This document shows, piece after piece, positions 6,728-14,466 of a stretch of 21,107 nt of DNA. This DNA is from Pseudomonadota bacterium (lineage in GTDB: Bacteria; Pseudomonadota; Alphaproteobacteria; Reyranellales; Reyranellaceae): assembly GCA_023436825.1 (NCBI GenBank), contig JAEZHS010000728.1, positions 1 to 21,107 on the forward strand, given 5' to 3'. Position 1 is the first letter of the stretch. Every line of letters starts with the position of its first letter. Position numbers and translations under genes: made by a program. The notes under the pieces are model-generated. The model was given only the letters and a program-made list of their open reading frames with translations. It searched no databases and was not told the DNA's origin.

Positions 6728-7693
6728 ATGCAGATCGGCTTCAATCTGCCCACGACAGGTCCGCTGATCGAGCCGGACAGCTTGGTCCGGATCGTCACGG
6801 AAGGGGAGGCGCTGGGCTTCGACTACGTCACGATCAGCGACCACATCATGGTGCCGCGCAATCTGCAGTCGAAGTATCCCTATACCGGGACCGGCGAGTT
6901 CCCGGCGGGCGCCTCGGCCGCGTGGCTCGAGCAGCTGACGACCACGGCCTTTGTCGCCGGCCTGACGAAGAAGCTTCGCTTCGTCCTTTCGGTCATGGTG
7001 GTGCCGCACCGTCCGGCCGTGCTGACCGCCAAGGTGCTGTCCACCATCGACTACGTCTCCAAGGGCCGCCTGACGCTGGGCATCGGTGTCGGCTGGTGCC
7101 GCGAAGAGTTCGAGGCAATCGGCGCCGCTCCGTTCGACGATCGCGGCAACGTGACCGACGAATGGATGGCGGCGTGCCGGGAACTCTGGTCCGCCGAGGC
7201 GCCGAAATTCAACGGCAAGTATGTGAGCTTCGACGATGTGGTCTTCACGCCCAAGCCGGTGCAGAAGCCAATTCCGATCTGGGTGGGTGGGGAAAGCGCG
7301 CCGGCGCTCCGTCGCACCGTCCGCTACGCTCACGGCTGGTATCCGGTCGGCACGAACCCGCAGCACCCGATGAACACGGTCTCGACCTTCAAACAAGGGC
7401 TGGAACGTTTCCGTGGGTTCTGCGAGCGCGGTGGCCGCGATCCGAAGGAGATCACACTGGCCTATCGGGTTCTCTCCGGGCCGGGCGTGCGTACACGCGG
7501 GAGCATCGAGGGCGAGGGCGAACTGTTCACCGGCGGGGACACCGACTGGGTCGGGGACATCAGGCGGCTAAAAGACCTCGGCGTCACCTCGGTCGATGTG
7601 CGGCTGTTCGGCTATGGCGAGGCGCAGACCCTACAGGGAACGATCGACAACATGCATCGCTTCCGCGATGGCGTGCTGTCGAGGCTTGCCTGA
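6728..7693 (+). CDS. LLM-class F420-dependent-type oxidoreductase
   Basis: A 321-aa luciferase-like TIM-barrel oxidoreductase. It starts MQIGFNLPTTGPL and has YVTISDHIMVPRN (about 38-50), the hallmark SKGRLTLGIGVGWCREEFEA (about 111-130), and KPIPIWVGGES (about 177-187) before the last barrel strands. The pattern fits the TIGR03619-like (Rv2161c-type) F420-dependent subfamily, although F420 use is not proven and no cofactor genes are present here. The Shine-Dalgarno AAGAGGAGAA lies just upstream of the ATG. It diverges from the hydroxylase and is followed 20 nt later by a broken MFS transporter that may once have formed an operon with it. Confidence 0.92.
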   Translation: MQIGFNLPTTGPLIEPDSLVRIVTEGEALGFDYVTISDHIMVPRNLQSKYPYTGTGEFPAGASAAWLEQLTTTAFVAGLTKKLRFVLSVMVVPHRPAVLTAKVLSTIDYVSKGRLTLGIGVGWCREEFEAIGAAPFDDRGNVTDEWMAACRELWSAEAPKFNGKYVSFDDVVFTPKPVQKPIPIWVGGESAPALRRTVRYAHGWYPVGTNPQHPMNTVSTFKQGLERFRGFCERGGRDPKEITLAYRVLSGPGVRTRGSIEGEGELFTGGDTDWVGDIRRLKDLGVTSVDVRLFGYGEAQTLQGTIDNMHRFRDGVLSRLA

Positions 7694-7713
7694 CGTCCGG
7701 CGTGTTCTCCCGG

Positions 7714-8626
7714 ATGCTGGTTCGGGTGACCTTGCCGCTGGCCGCGGCAAACTTCATGAACCAGGCTGCGTGCTCGCCGTGGAGCTCGGGCTTTCGGCCA
7801 TCGAGTTGGGCGTGCTGGCAGCGTGCCTGTTCGCTGCCTATGCGGCCGCGCAACTGCCGCTCGGGGTCGCGCTCGATGCGTTCGGCGCGCTCGGCAGCGC
7901 GCTGACGACGTCGCCCGTCCAAGCCATGCTGCCTGCGTTCGGCTGGCGGGGTGTATTCTGGGCGCTGTGCCTGCTGGCGCTTGGCGCGGCGACCTGGATT
8001 TTCCTGTCGGTGCCGGACAAGCCGCGCGTCAAGCCGAACGCCGGGGGCCCGCGACGAGCCCTGTGGTGCGACATTGCCTTGAGCGGTCGCATTCTCGCCT
8101 CGCGGCCCTTCTGGCGGCTCGGTCCGGCGGGGCCCGGGCCAGTGTGCTGTTCCTCTACACCTTCGCGATGGTCGCGGGCAGCCTGCTGACCGGCGGCGCC
8201 GCCAGCCGGGCGAACGCGGCCGGCTTGCCGTCTTTTCTCGTTCCAATCGTGTGCCTCGTGGGCATGGTGCTGCTGCAGGCCGGCCTCATGCTGCAGCCGA
8301 GCCAACCCTCGGTCGTGCTCGGGCTTTGGCTTGCGATCGCGGTGTTCGGTACGACGGGACCCGTGGGCTATGTCGCGATGTGCCAGATGTTTCCGCCCGA
8401 GCAGACCGGGCGGGTCTCGACGGCCGTGAACACGCTGACACTCGGTGGTGCGTTCCTGGTCCAGGCGGCGATCGGCTGGATCCTCGATCTTTGGCCGCGC
8501 ACCGCGTCGGACGGCTGGGATCCGGACGGCTACGGCTGGGCACTGGCGTTGACCACGGCGCTTCAGGCGCTTGCTGCGCTCGCGATGGCGACTGCCCACC
8601 GACGCAGGCCAGCCCTTTCAATGTGA
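7714..8626 (+). pseudogene. MFS transporter pseudogene (frameshifts and internal deletion)
   Basis: Pieces of one major facilitator transporter lie in all three forward frames. The start MLVRVTLPLAAANFMNQA (7714 to about 7767) is in frame 1. LGLSAIELGVLAACLFAAY through the TSPVQAMLPAFGWRGVFWAL region and onward (about 7768-8130) is in frame 3. LFLYTFAMVAGSLLTGG to the stop (about 8140-8626) is in frame 2. Around 7885-7900 the text jumps from helix 2 (QLPLGVALDAFGA) to the helix 5-6 region (LTTSPVQAM), so roughly 80 residues, including the motif A loop and helices 3-4, appear deleted. About 300 codons remain of the usual 400. No reading frame spans it. Lesions this numerous cannot come from a single sequencing error. 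The final 9 nt overlap the convergent phosphoesterase. Confidence 0.85.
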
Positions 8627-9205
8627 TGCCAGCGCCGGGAAGTCGCGCACGACGACCTCCTCTGTCATCGTGTCCAGCACGGCGCAGCTCAACTGCCGGC
8701 CGTTGCGCGGGTCGCGGGCATCGCCGGCCGAGCCAGGATTGACTACCAGCACCCGGCCGACACGACGGACGACCTGCTGGTGCGTATGGCCGTAGAGCAC
8801 GATATCGGCGTCGGCCTCGCCAAAGCGTTGCAGCTCGGAGCTGGTGGGCAGCACATAGCTGCCGCGCGGCTCCCATGGCGTCGAGTGCACCATCAGGATG
8901 CGCTTGCCGTCGACCCGCAACTTGCGCCGATGGGGTTGCTCGGCGAGCCAGCCGAGCAATGGCTGGTCGATGTCCGCCCGGGAACGCGCCCGTTCGCCGG
9001 CCGCGCCGAGGAAGATCTCCTCATGATTGCCCAGGATGGTGAGCGCGTCGAGCTCGCGCAGCCGGCCGATCACTGCATTCGAGAAGCTATACTCGTAGAT
9101 GCTGTCGCCGAGGCACAGCAGCGCATCGATTGGGCCCATGGCCTCGAGAGCCCGATCGAGGCCGTCGATGTTGCAATGCAGGTCGGAGACGATACCGAGC
9201 TTCAA
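8618..9205 (-). CDS. Metallophosphoesterase (YfcE/MJ0936-like)
   Basis: A 195-aa calcineurin-like phosphoesterase of the small YfcE type, cytosolic and dependent on two metal ions. The metal ligands are visible in order: SDLH (D8, H10), GDS (D34), GNHE (N60, H61), H107 in MVHSTPWEPRG, and GHTH (H140, H142), with the NPGSAG turn (156-161). The natural substrate is unknown; family members hydrolyse phosphodiesters in vitro. Its start overlaps the stop of the dioxygenase gene by 4 nt (ATGA), so the two are probably co-translated. Its stop codon overlaps the end of the convergent MFS pseudogene. Confidence 0.92.
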   Translation of the reverse strand: MKLGIVSDLHCNIDGLDRALEAMGPIDALLCLGDSIYEYSFSNAVIGRLRELDALTILGNHEEIFLGAAGERARSRADIDQPLLGWLAEQPHRRKLRVDGKRILMVHSTPWEPRGSYVLPTSSELQRFGEADADIVLYGHTHQQVVRRVGRVLVVNPGSAGDARDPRNGRQLSCAVLDTMTEEVVVRDFPALASH

Positions 9206-10077
9206 GCTGAAGCCGGCAGCGGCAGGTCGAGCGACGTCGTGCGGCGCAGTTCGCGACGATGGGTCTTGTCGTCGAACGGCCGAGCCCGATGCATGGTGCA
9301 GCGATTGTCCCAGATCACGAAATCATGTGGCCGCCAGACGTGGCGATAGACGAACTGCGGCTGCGTGGCATGGTCGATCAGGTCGCGCAGCAGCAGCCGG
9401 CCCTCCGGCACCGGCCAGTCGACGACATGGGCGGCGTGCGAGGCGAGATAGAGTGCGCGCCGGCCGAAGCGCGGGATCGTGCGCACCAGCGGATGGACGG
9501 CGCCCTTCAGCTTTTCCTGCTCGTCCTCATTGAAGTCGAAGCCCAGCACGTGGCGCGAATAGACGATGGAATGAAAAACGCGCAGCCCTTCGATCGCGGC
9601 GCGGGTTTGCTCGTCGAGCGCATCGTAGGCGGCGCGCATGTCGGCGAACTCCGTATCGGCCCGCACCGGCGGCACCACCCGGGCCGACAGCATCGAGTAG
9701 CGGCCCGGCGGATCGACGAACGATGCATCGGTATGCCACAGGCGATTGGCGACCGAGGAAGCGCGCATGCGGTTGTTCGCGTCGCGGATCTTGCCGTCCT
9801 TGTCGACGTTGGAGACATCGGCCAGCGCCTCGTTGCCGAACCGGTTGGTGCCGATGGCTGAGGAGGACGTGCGGGCATGCAGCGTGCCGTCGAAACGCTG
9901 GGCGAAGTCGAGCTGCTCTTCGTTGGTGAACTTTTGATCGCGGAACACCAGCACGGCGTATTTGTCCATGCCGGCGCGGATCGCCTCCAGCGATTCGCGG
10001 TCATGCACCCGGCGCAGGTCGATCGCGCCCACTTCGCCGGCGAATACGGACGTGAGCGGCGTGATGGAGACGGTCAT
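9202..10077 (-). CDS. TauD/TfdA-family alpha-ketoglutarate-dependent dioxygenase
   Basis: A 291-aa Fe(II)/2-oxoglutarate dioxygenase. The facial triad is H115, D117 (in WHTDASF) and H263 (in WDNRCTMHRARPF). Arg at 278, 15 residues after the second His, fits the 2-oxoglutarate carboxylate ligand as in TauD. The ends VRTIPRFGRRALYL and WRPHDFVIWDN are typical of the TfdA branch, which acts on aryloxyacetates, sulfonates or related acids; the real substrate is unknown. The ATG at 10077 is chosen over a TTG at 10167 because a good Shine-Dalgarno (AAAGGAGC) sits just upstream and the fold begins with MTVSITPLT. It overlaps the phosphoesterase gene by 4 nt. Confidence 0.92.
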   Translation of the reverse strand: MTVSITPLTSVFAGEVGAIDLRRVHDRESLEAIRAGMDKYAVLVFRDQKFTNEEQLDFAQRFDGTLHARTSSSAIGTNRFGNEALADVSNVDKDGKIRDANNRMRASSVANRLWHTDASFVDPPGRYSMLSARVVPPVRADTEFADMRAAYDALDEQTRAAIEGLRVFHSIVYSRHVLGFDFNEDEQEKLKGAVHPLVRTIPRFGRRALYLASHAAHVVDWPVPEGRLLLRDLIDHATQPQFVYRHVWRPHDFVIWDNRCTMHRARPFDDKTHRRELRRTTSLDLPLPASA

Positions 10078-10176
10078 GGGTGCTCCTTTCGAAGCGGAAC
10101 GAGAGGATGATCCTGCTTGAAGTCGGCACGACAACCAACACGGATTTTTGTCAGGCGAAGCCGCCAAGCCGACGGA

Positions 10177-10935
10177 TCATGCCGGCAACTCGGGTGTGAG
10201 AATCGCCAGTTCCAGGCGCCTCTTCTCTGTTTCTTCATCGAACCTTTGTCCCACGATTTTGTAGGGGCGGCGAAACTCGAGCCTGACCGGCCAGCATGCC
10301 GGACTTAGGAGCAGGCGCCGCAGGGACTCTCTGAACCCCGGCAGATCCCGACTCATGGCGTCCGTCATCTTGACGTGCAGCGGCATTATCCAGGCGCCTT
10401 TTTTCCAGGCAGCCTTGAGGATCTGGCCGTTCCTGATCTTGCCCATCCTGTTCGGTCCGACCGCCACGTGCTCAGCCTGCTTGCTCGTCCGACCGCCTTC
10501 GAGATGTGCGACGAAGCACTGCTGTCTATCGAAATGCTCCATTACCCTTTTCATCGCAGACCAGTTGAGTTTCCGGGACTCCAGCGTGTCGTCGCGGCCG
10601 ACTCGAATGCAGCGCAGTCGCTCATGATCCTCCGGCGTGAAACCCTTGAAGAGGTTCTTGTCCGGAAGACTCCACGGAAACATCCTGAGCCTGAACATCG
10701 CCCACGGCCAGAACACGAGAGGAATGAGAAACGTTTCGATGAGCGATGGGTGGTTGGCAACGATCAGCACGCGGCCACGTCGCACGTAGTGCACTGCGCG
10801 CCAGTAGCCGCTGATCCTGATGATGCGGAGCAGTCCGAGCAGCCAGAAGGGGAGTCCGAGAAGAGTTCCGAGCAGCACCGCCATGGCGACGCCGCTCAAG
10901 AGCGACGCGAGTCGGTCTTTGCGCCCCCGTTTCAT
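10177..10935 (-). CDS. PlsC-like 1-acyl-glycerol-phosphate acyltransferase family protein
   Basis: A 252-aa membrane-associated acyltransferase of the lysophospholipid type. An N-terminal hydrophobic helix (about 10-38) precedes the catalytic motif NHPSLIE (61-67), which has Glu where the classical NHX4D has Asp. Motif III is present as LEGGRTS (about 145-151), and a WIMPLHVKM strand follows. The role is probably transfer of an acyl chain to a lipid or related acceptor at the inner membrane. The ATG at 10935 is chosen; TTG 10971 is a longer option. It ends 99 nt upstream of the dioxygenase start on the same strand, so co-transcription is possible. It diverges from the MBL gene at 11048. Confidence 0.78.
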   Translation of the reverse strand: MKRGRKDRLASLLSGVAMAVLLGTLLGLPFWLLGLLRIIRISGYWRAVHYVRRGRVLIVANHPSLIETFLIPLVFWPWAMFRLRMFPWSLPDKNLFKGFTPEDHERLRCIRVGRDDTLESRKLNWSAMKRVMEHFDRQQCFVAHLEGGRTSKQAEHVAVGPNRMGKIRNGQILKAAWKKGAWIMPLHVKMTDAMSRDLPGFRESLRRLLLSPACWPVRLEFRRPYKIVGQRFDEETEKRRLELAILTPELPA

Positions 10936-10990
10936 GGCCTTTACCGTAATCCATACGCCACGTCCGACCAAGGGTCGTCATCGGCTCAAG

Positions 10991-11026
10991 GCCGGGCTAC
11001 GATAACCCGGCAAGCTGGGATAGCCC
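10991..11026 (+). promoter_or_regulatory. Overlapping, mutually exclusive hairpins in the leader of an MBL gene
   Basis: GCCGGG (10991-10996) pairs with CCCGGC (11006-11011). GGGCTA (10994-10999) overlaps the first arm and pairs instead with TAGCCC (11021-11026). The two stems cannot coexist and lie just upstream of the Shine-Dalgarno GAGGAG of the gene at 11048. Whether they are transcribed is unknown. Confidence 0.25.
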
Positions 11027-11047
11027 ACGGGTGAGGAGACGCGAGCC

Positions 11048-11923
11048 ATGCGCACGAGCTTTTCCGTCAACGACATGACCATTCACCGGATCGTTGAGCA
11101 GGAGAGCGGCTTCACGCCCATGCTCGACTTCCTGCCGACATTGTCGAAGGAAACCCTCGGCGAGAATCTGGCCTGGCTGGCGCCCGGCGGCTACGACAGC
11201 ACGAGCGGGAATGTCGTGTTGTGCTTCCAGTCGTATGTCGTCAAGACGCCACACCATAACATCCTGGTCGATAGCTGCATCGGCAACGACAAGAACTTCC
11301 CGCTGCGGCCAGCCTGGAACAAGAAGAACGACGGCAACTGGATGAGTGCGCTCAAGGCTGCCGGCCTCGGGGTCGAGGACATCGATTTCGTGATGTGCAC
11401 GCATTTGCATGGCGATCACGTCGGCTGGAACACGCGGCTGGAGAATGGCCGCTGGGTCCCGACCTTTCCGAAGGCGCGCTATCTGTTTTCGAAAAAGGAA
11501 TACACCTATTGGAGCGAGATCCATCGGAAGACGCCGCTCGACCAGATCACCGACAGCGTGCTGCCGATCATCGAGGCCAACCGGGCCGAATTGGTCAGCA
11601 GCGATCATGCGCTCAACGACCATATCCGATTGAGCCCGACCCCGGGCCACACGCCCGACCATTTCGCGGTCTGCGCAGGCAAGGGCGGCGACGCCGCGGT
11701 GTTCACCGGCGATCTGATCCATTCGCCGATCCAGGCCCGCTATCCCGAATTGGTCATGCGCGTCGACACCGACCGCGACCAGGCTGTCCGGACGCGCCGG
11801 AATTTCCTCGAGCGCTACTGCGACACCGACACCTTGTGCTGCACGATGCACTTCCCGTCGCCCTCGGTCGGCCATATCAAGCGCTGGGGCGACGGCTTCC
11901 GCCTGGAATACGCAAAAGGCTGA
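11048..11923 (+). CDS. MBL-fold metallo-hydrolase (lactonase-like)
   Basis: A 291-aa metallo-beta-lactamase-fold hydrolase. The zinc-binding signature is HLHGDH (H119, H121, D123, H124), with GHTPDH (H201) and TGD (D222) as further ligands, then a C-terminal MHFPSPS where the last His is expected. The layout, including a long N-terminal part ending NILVDSCIGND, resembles AttM/quorum-quenching lactonase-like and related MBL proteins; the substrate is not known. A clear Shine-Dalgarno (GAGGAG) precedes the ATG at 11048. It is monocistronic, and it is convergent with the short-chain dehydrogenase. It is unrelated in detail to the other MBL protein of this window, which has a HGHWDH signature. 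Confidence 0.92.
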   Translation: MRTSFSVNDMTIHRIVEQESGFTPMLDFLPTLSKETLGENLAWLAPGGYDSTSGNVVLCFQSYVVKTPHHNILVDSCIGNDKNFPLRPAWNKKNDGNWMSALKAAGLGVEDIDFVMCTHLHGDHVGWNTRLENGRWVPTFPKARYLFSKKEYTYWSEIHRKTPLDQITDSVLPIIEANRAELVSSDHALNDHIRLSPTPGHTPDHFAVCAGKGGDAAVFTGDLIHSPIQARYPELVMRVDTDRDQAVRTRRNFLERYCDTDTLCCTMHFPSPSVGHIKRWGDGFRLEYAKG

Positions 11924-11940
11924 AGCCTCTCTTTCATATA

Positions 11941-11963
11941 CCTCTCCCGCCTTGGAGGAGAGG
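11941..11963. terminator. Stem-loop between convergent genes (REP-like)
   Basis: CCTCTCC (11941-11947) pairs with GGAGAGG (11957-11963) around a 9-nt loop, 18 nt after the MBL stop and before the convergent dehydrogenase stop. No T-run is seen. The CCTCTCCCGCC form is that of a widespread intergenic palindrome, so it may be a REP copy that also serves as a transcript end. Confidence 0.4.
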
Positions 11964-12025
11964 AGCATGAGTCGGCGTCGCATCATCCGCTCCAGTGGCG
12001 GCGATGTCGTGATCGAGCTGCCGCC

Positions 12026-12997
12026 TCAGCGTCCCGGATGCCAGCCTGCTGCGGCCGCGAAGCGGGCGAAGAACTGCTCTTCGTAGGCGTGCTCGGGGTC
12101 CTCGCGCACCATCCGGTCCATCAGATGGGCGTCCGATCCGACCAGGATGCGCCATCTGTCGGCCTTGACCCCTTCCAGGATGATCGTCGCCGCCTCGGCC
12201 GCGCTGGTCGGCGCATCCAACAGAAAGCGCCGGGCTCGCTCTGCGAGCATGGCCTTGATCTCGTCATCCGACAGCGCCGAAGGGTCCTTGCCCATCGAGG
12301 TGAGCCGCGCTCGTGCCTGGGCGATCTGCCGGGCATCCAGTTCATCCGAATCGTTGTTGGTCTGGACCTTGAGCGAATTGACGCGAAAGCCGGTGCCGAT
12401 ATGTCCGGGCATGACGACCGACACCTTGATATGCGGGGCGTTCAGCCGGAGATCGGTCATCAGGGCCTCGGAGAATCCCTTCACGGCGAACTTCGCCGCC
12501 GAATAGGCGGTGTGCGGCGCGCCGGGACCGACAGAGGCCCAGAAGCCGTTCATGCTGCTGGTGTTGACGATATGTGCTTCGTCCGCCGCCTGCAGCAGGG
12601 GCAGGAAAGCGCGGGTGCCAAGGTAGACGCCACCCCAGCAGATGTTGAAGGTGCGTTCCCACTCGTCCCGCCCGTTGACGATCATGCTGCCGCCGCCGCC
12701 GATCCCGGCATTGTTGAACAGCAGGTGGATACGGTCGGACGCGTGCTGCCTTGCCGCTTCGTCGCGAAAGCGCATCACGTCGGCTTCGTTGGACACATCG
12801 GCAAGATGCGAGGTGACACGCAGGCCTTGCGGCAGCCCCGTAGCCTCACACTGTCGTCGCGTCTCCGCCATGCCGTGCATCGAGACGTCGCACATGGCGA
12901 CGTGACAGCCTTCGGCCACCAGCAGGCGTACCAGCTCGCGTCCCATTCCCGAGCCGCCACCGGTGACGACGGCAATCCTGCCGGAGAATTCTTTCAT
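12026..12997 (-). CDS. Short-chain dehydrogenase/reductase (SDR)
   Basis: A 323-aa classical SDR, a cytosolic NAD(P)-dependent oxidoreductase. The dinucleotide motif TGGGSGMG is at 12-19, NNAG at 95-98, the catalytic Ser in VNTSS (about 144-148), and the YSAAK pair as Y165 and K169. CDVS at 36-39, with Asp at the end of beta-2, leans toward NAD(H), though this is only a tendency. A C-terminal extension of about 90 residues beyond the fold is longer than in minimal SDRs. The ATG at 12997 is chosen over one at 13069 because AGGAAGAA lies just upstream and the Rossmann fold starts at residue 4. The substrate is unknown; it has no operon partners. Confidence 0.92.
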   Translation of the reverse strand: MKEFSGRIAVVTGGGSGMGRELVRLLVAEGCHVAMCDVSMHGMAETRRQCEATGLPQGLRVTSHLADVSNEADVMRFRDEAARQHASDRIHLLFNNAGIGGGGSMIVNGRDEWERTFNICWGGVYLGTRAFLPLLQAADEAHIVNTSSMNGFWASVGPGAPHTAYSAAKFAVKGFSEALMTDLRLNAPHIKVSVVMPGHIGTGFRVNSLKVQTNNDSDELDARQIAQARARLTSMGKDPSALSDDEIKAMLAERARRFLLDAPTSAAEAATIILEGVKADRWRILVGSDAHLMDRMVREDPEHAYEEQFFARFAAAAGWHPGR

Positions 12998-13338
12998 CGG
13001 GTTTCTTCCTATGCTTCGAAGGGCCGCTTGCCCTGTCAAGATCCCGCTGGCTTGCGATTGAAGGTGCAAGGCGCCCTTGAGGCCTGATCCACCTTCAGGT
13101 CATCCACTCTGCATGTGGCGCAGCACTCATCGGAGCATATCATGGTCGTGCATGCCAGTTTCATGGCTTACCCCTATGGTTTGTTGCCTGCTGCTTGATT
13201 CGAACCAGCACGGCTGTCTCGGGTTCGGGTTTTGAGTAGATTCCTTTCCAGGTAGCCTTGGCGAGCTTGCGAAGCGCAGGTAGCATTTTCTGATCGGCTC
13301 ACGCGGAATGGTCAGTGCCGGAGGGGGATGAAACTCAA
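12998..13338. other. 341-nt gene-poor spacer at the left edge of the lower-GC segment
   Basis: No convincing gene here. It contains the tRNA-Leu 3'-end-like copy (13182-13220) and a 41-codon minus-strand ATG frame (13161-13286) with no Shine-Dalgarno. It also contains the upstream region of the plus-strand gene at 13339, including the sequence GGAGGGGG that probably serves as its ribosome site. Base composition shifts toward lower GC from about 13130 rightward. Confidence 0.6.
13182..13220 (-). repeat. tRNA-Leu 3'-end-like direct repeat (candidate attachment site remnant)
   Basis: Read on the minus strand this 39-bp stretch matches the 3' end of the tRNA-Leu at 15523-15561 at 32 of 39 positions. 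This includes a 15-bp identical block (13200-13214) covering the T-arm B-box GGTTCGA. It continues through a changed acceptor stem and an altered CCA (ACA). The 5' half of a tRNA is absent. Same orientation and downstream position are what integration into a tRNA 3' end would leave. The stretch is also open in a 41-codon frame, so a chance match to coding DNA is possible. Confidence 0.5.
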
Positions 13339-13968
13339 ATGGCTTACGTGTTTGTGTCGAAATTCTTCGGCGAGAAACCGATGGACGAGCTGCTTGGTGC
13401 AGCAAACGAAGACCCGCTGCATATCATGCCGGGCTCAAGCGGTGATCACGTCAGTAAGATTCAGGCAGCGCTCTTTGCGATCACCTCCGCCCAAATCGAC
13501 TCGGATGAGCTTGGGAGATCATTCTACGGCAAATCTACTGCGAATGCGGTCGCCTCATTCAAGCGAACGCGAACGCCCCCGATCCTCAACTATGCGAATC
13601 GGATCGACAACATCGTGGGCATCAAGACGATGCGAGCCCTCGATCAGGAAATGAAACGGATCGATGGCGGTCTTGGTAAGGAAACAATCATCAAGACGCA
13701 AGACATCGTCATTCATATCCTGGGTCAGGATCCGACTTCCGGGATTGCCGGCAAGAGGACCGCCGAGGGACAGGTCTTTATCGGAGTGCCGCCGACCGAA
13801 CTGTTCAACAAGGAAGTTCAGACGGAAGCGTATCTCAAGAAGCACGAACCTCTTATTCATCAGCAATGGAACGGAGGCCTCCCGCAGTTCACGACGGACC
13901 CCACAGACGACATTGTGGGCTTCATCAACAAGACTGTTGGGGGCCTCGTACCCGGGACACTTGGTTGA
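13339..13968 (+). CDS. Peptidoglycan-binding-like domain protein, function unknown
   Basis: A 209-aa protein without signal peptide or membrane helix. Residues about 32-105 have the shape of a PG-binding-1-like domain: GSSGDHVSKIQAAL, then YGKSTANAVASFKR, then DNIVGIKTMRALDQEM, a pattern that recurs in uncharacterised bacterial proteins. The C-terminal half is unrecognised and has WNGGLPQF (about 176-183) and a Gly-rich end. The ATG at 13339 is preceded by GGAGGGGG about 11 nt upstream; a GTG at 13315 is the longer option. Its composition is clearly less GC-rich than most of the window, and it abuts the next gene, so both were probably acquired together. Role unknown; a cell-wall or effector-associated role would be speculation. 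Confidence 0.75.
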   Translation: MAYVFVSKFFGEKPMDELLGAANEDPLHIMPGSSGDHVSKIQAALFAITSAQIDSDELGRSFYGKSTANAVASFKRTRTPPILNYANRIDNIVGIKTMRALDQEMKRIDGGLGKETIIKTQDIVIHILGQDPTSGIAGKRTAEGQVFIGVPPTELFNKEVQTEAYLKKHEPLIHQQWNGGLPQFTTDPTDDIVGFINKTVGGLVPGTLG

Positions 13969-13974
13969 GTGATC

Positions 13975-14373
13975 ATGATCGGTATGAGTAGCGGAGGCCG
14001 TAACGTCGCTACCGTCGCTGACAAGATCAAGGGGCGAAGACTTTTCTCCTACGTAGCGGCTATTGATGCTGCCTTTAATGACAAGGCGGATCCAGCGATA
14101 CGAAGCACAGTCTCCGCCGCACGTAGCGAGAACTTCTTCCAAACGATTGGAAACAATGTTCTGCCCGGCGACGAATTTCACACCTCAATCTCTAGTTTCC
14201 AGCGAAATGTCCAACTCGATAACTTCAAATCCCTTGAGAAGTTGGCGGCATTTCTTCGTACAGCGGTAACTCAACGCGTAAAGCAGGGGATCGTGAACCA
14301 GGCGCACGAGATCGCTGTGAGACATGGCTACGCTACGGCGAAAATGACGGCTCTGAGCATCTTGACGCCGTGA
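13975..14373 (+). CDS. Hypothetical protein, partner of the PG-binding-like gene
   Basis: A product of about 132 aa that I do not recognise. It is predicted mostly helical: TVADKIKGRRLFSYVAAIDA near the start and EKLAAFLRTAVTQRVKQGIV (about 92-111) toward the end. It has no signal peptide, transmembrane segment or Cys. A GTG at 13969 immediately after the upstream TGA, the ATG at 13975, or an ATG at 13984 could start it, and none has a good Shine-Dalgarno, so coupling to the upstream gene is likely. GC is about 50% in sampled lines against about 65% in the metabolic genes, which suggests horizontal origin with its partner. It is convergent with fabI. Confidence 0.65.
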   Translation: MIGMSSGGRNVATVADKIKGRRLFSYVAAIDAAFNDKADPAIRSTVSAARSENFFQTIGNNVLPGDEFHTSISSFQRNVQLDNFKSLEKLAAFLRTAVTQRVKQGIVNQAHEIAVRHGYATAKMTALSILTP

Positions 14374-14410
14374 ATTCCTGCGGCTGACTGGAGCGTTTCC
14401 CGATTTGGTG

Positions 14411-14426
14411 GAACCGCTCGCGGTTC
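14411..14426. terminator. Small stem-loop between convergent genes
   Basis: GAACCGC and GCGGTTC (14411-14417, 14420-14426) form a 6-7 bp stem 38 nt after the stop of the unknown gene and 41 nt before the fabI stop. There is no T-run, so the terminator role is suggested only by position. Confidence 0.3.
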
Positions 14427-14466
14427 GTACCGCTTCGGTGAGCTTCGAGCCGTGCCCCTCGGGTTA

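Noticed and set aside
5912..7396. 494-codon minus-strand frame across the hydroxylase/LLM spacer
   Set aside because: It overlaps two well-supported genes and reads as low-complexity Arg/His/Gly-rich shadow sequence.
11967..12086. 39-codon plus-strand frame starting MSRRRIIRSSGGDVV with a good GAGGAG upstream
   Set aside because: The second half lies antisense to the SDR C-terminus, and the purine-rich start is one arm of the terminator stem. Too short to support as a gene.
13161..13286. 41-codon minus-strand ATG frame (MLPALRKLAKATWKG...) over the tRNA-like repeat
   Set aside because: It has no Shine-Dalgarno and covers the tRNA 3'-end match, which explains part of its sequence. It stays the main alternative to the attachment-site reading, so it is noted and not called.
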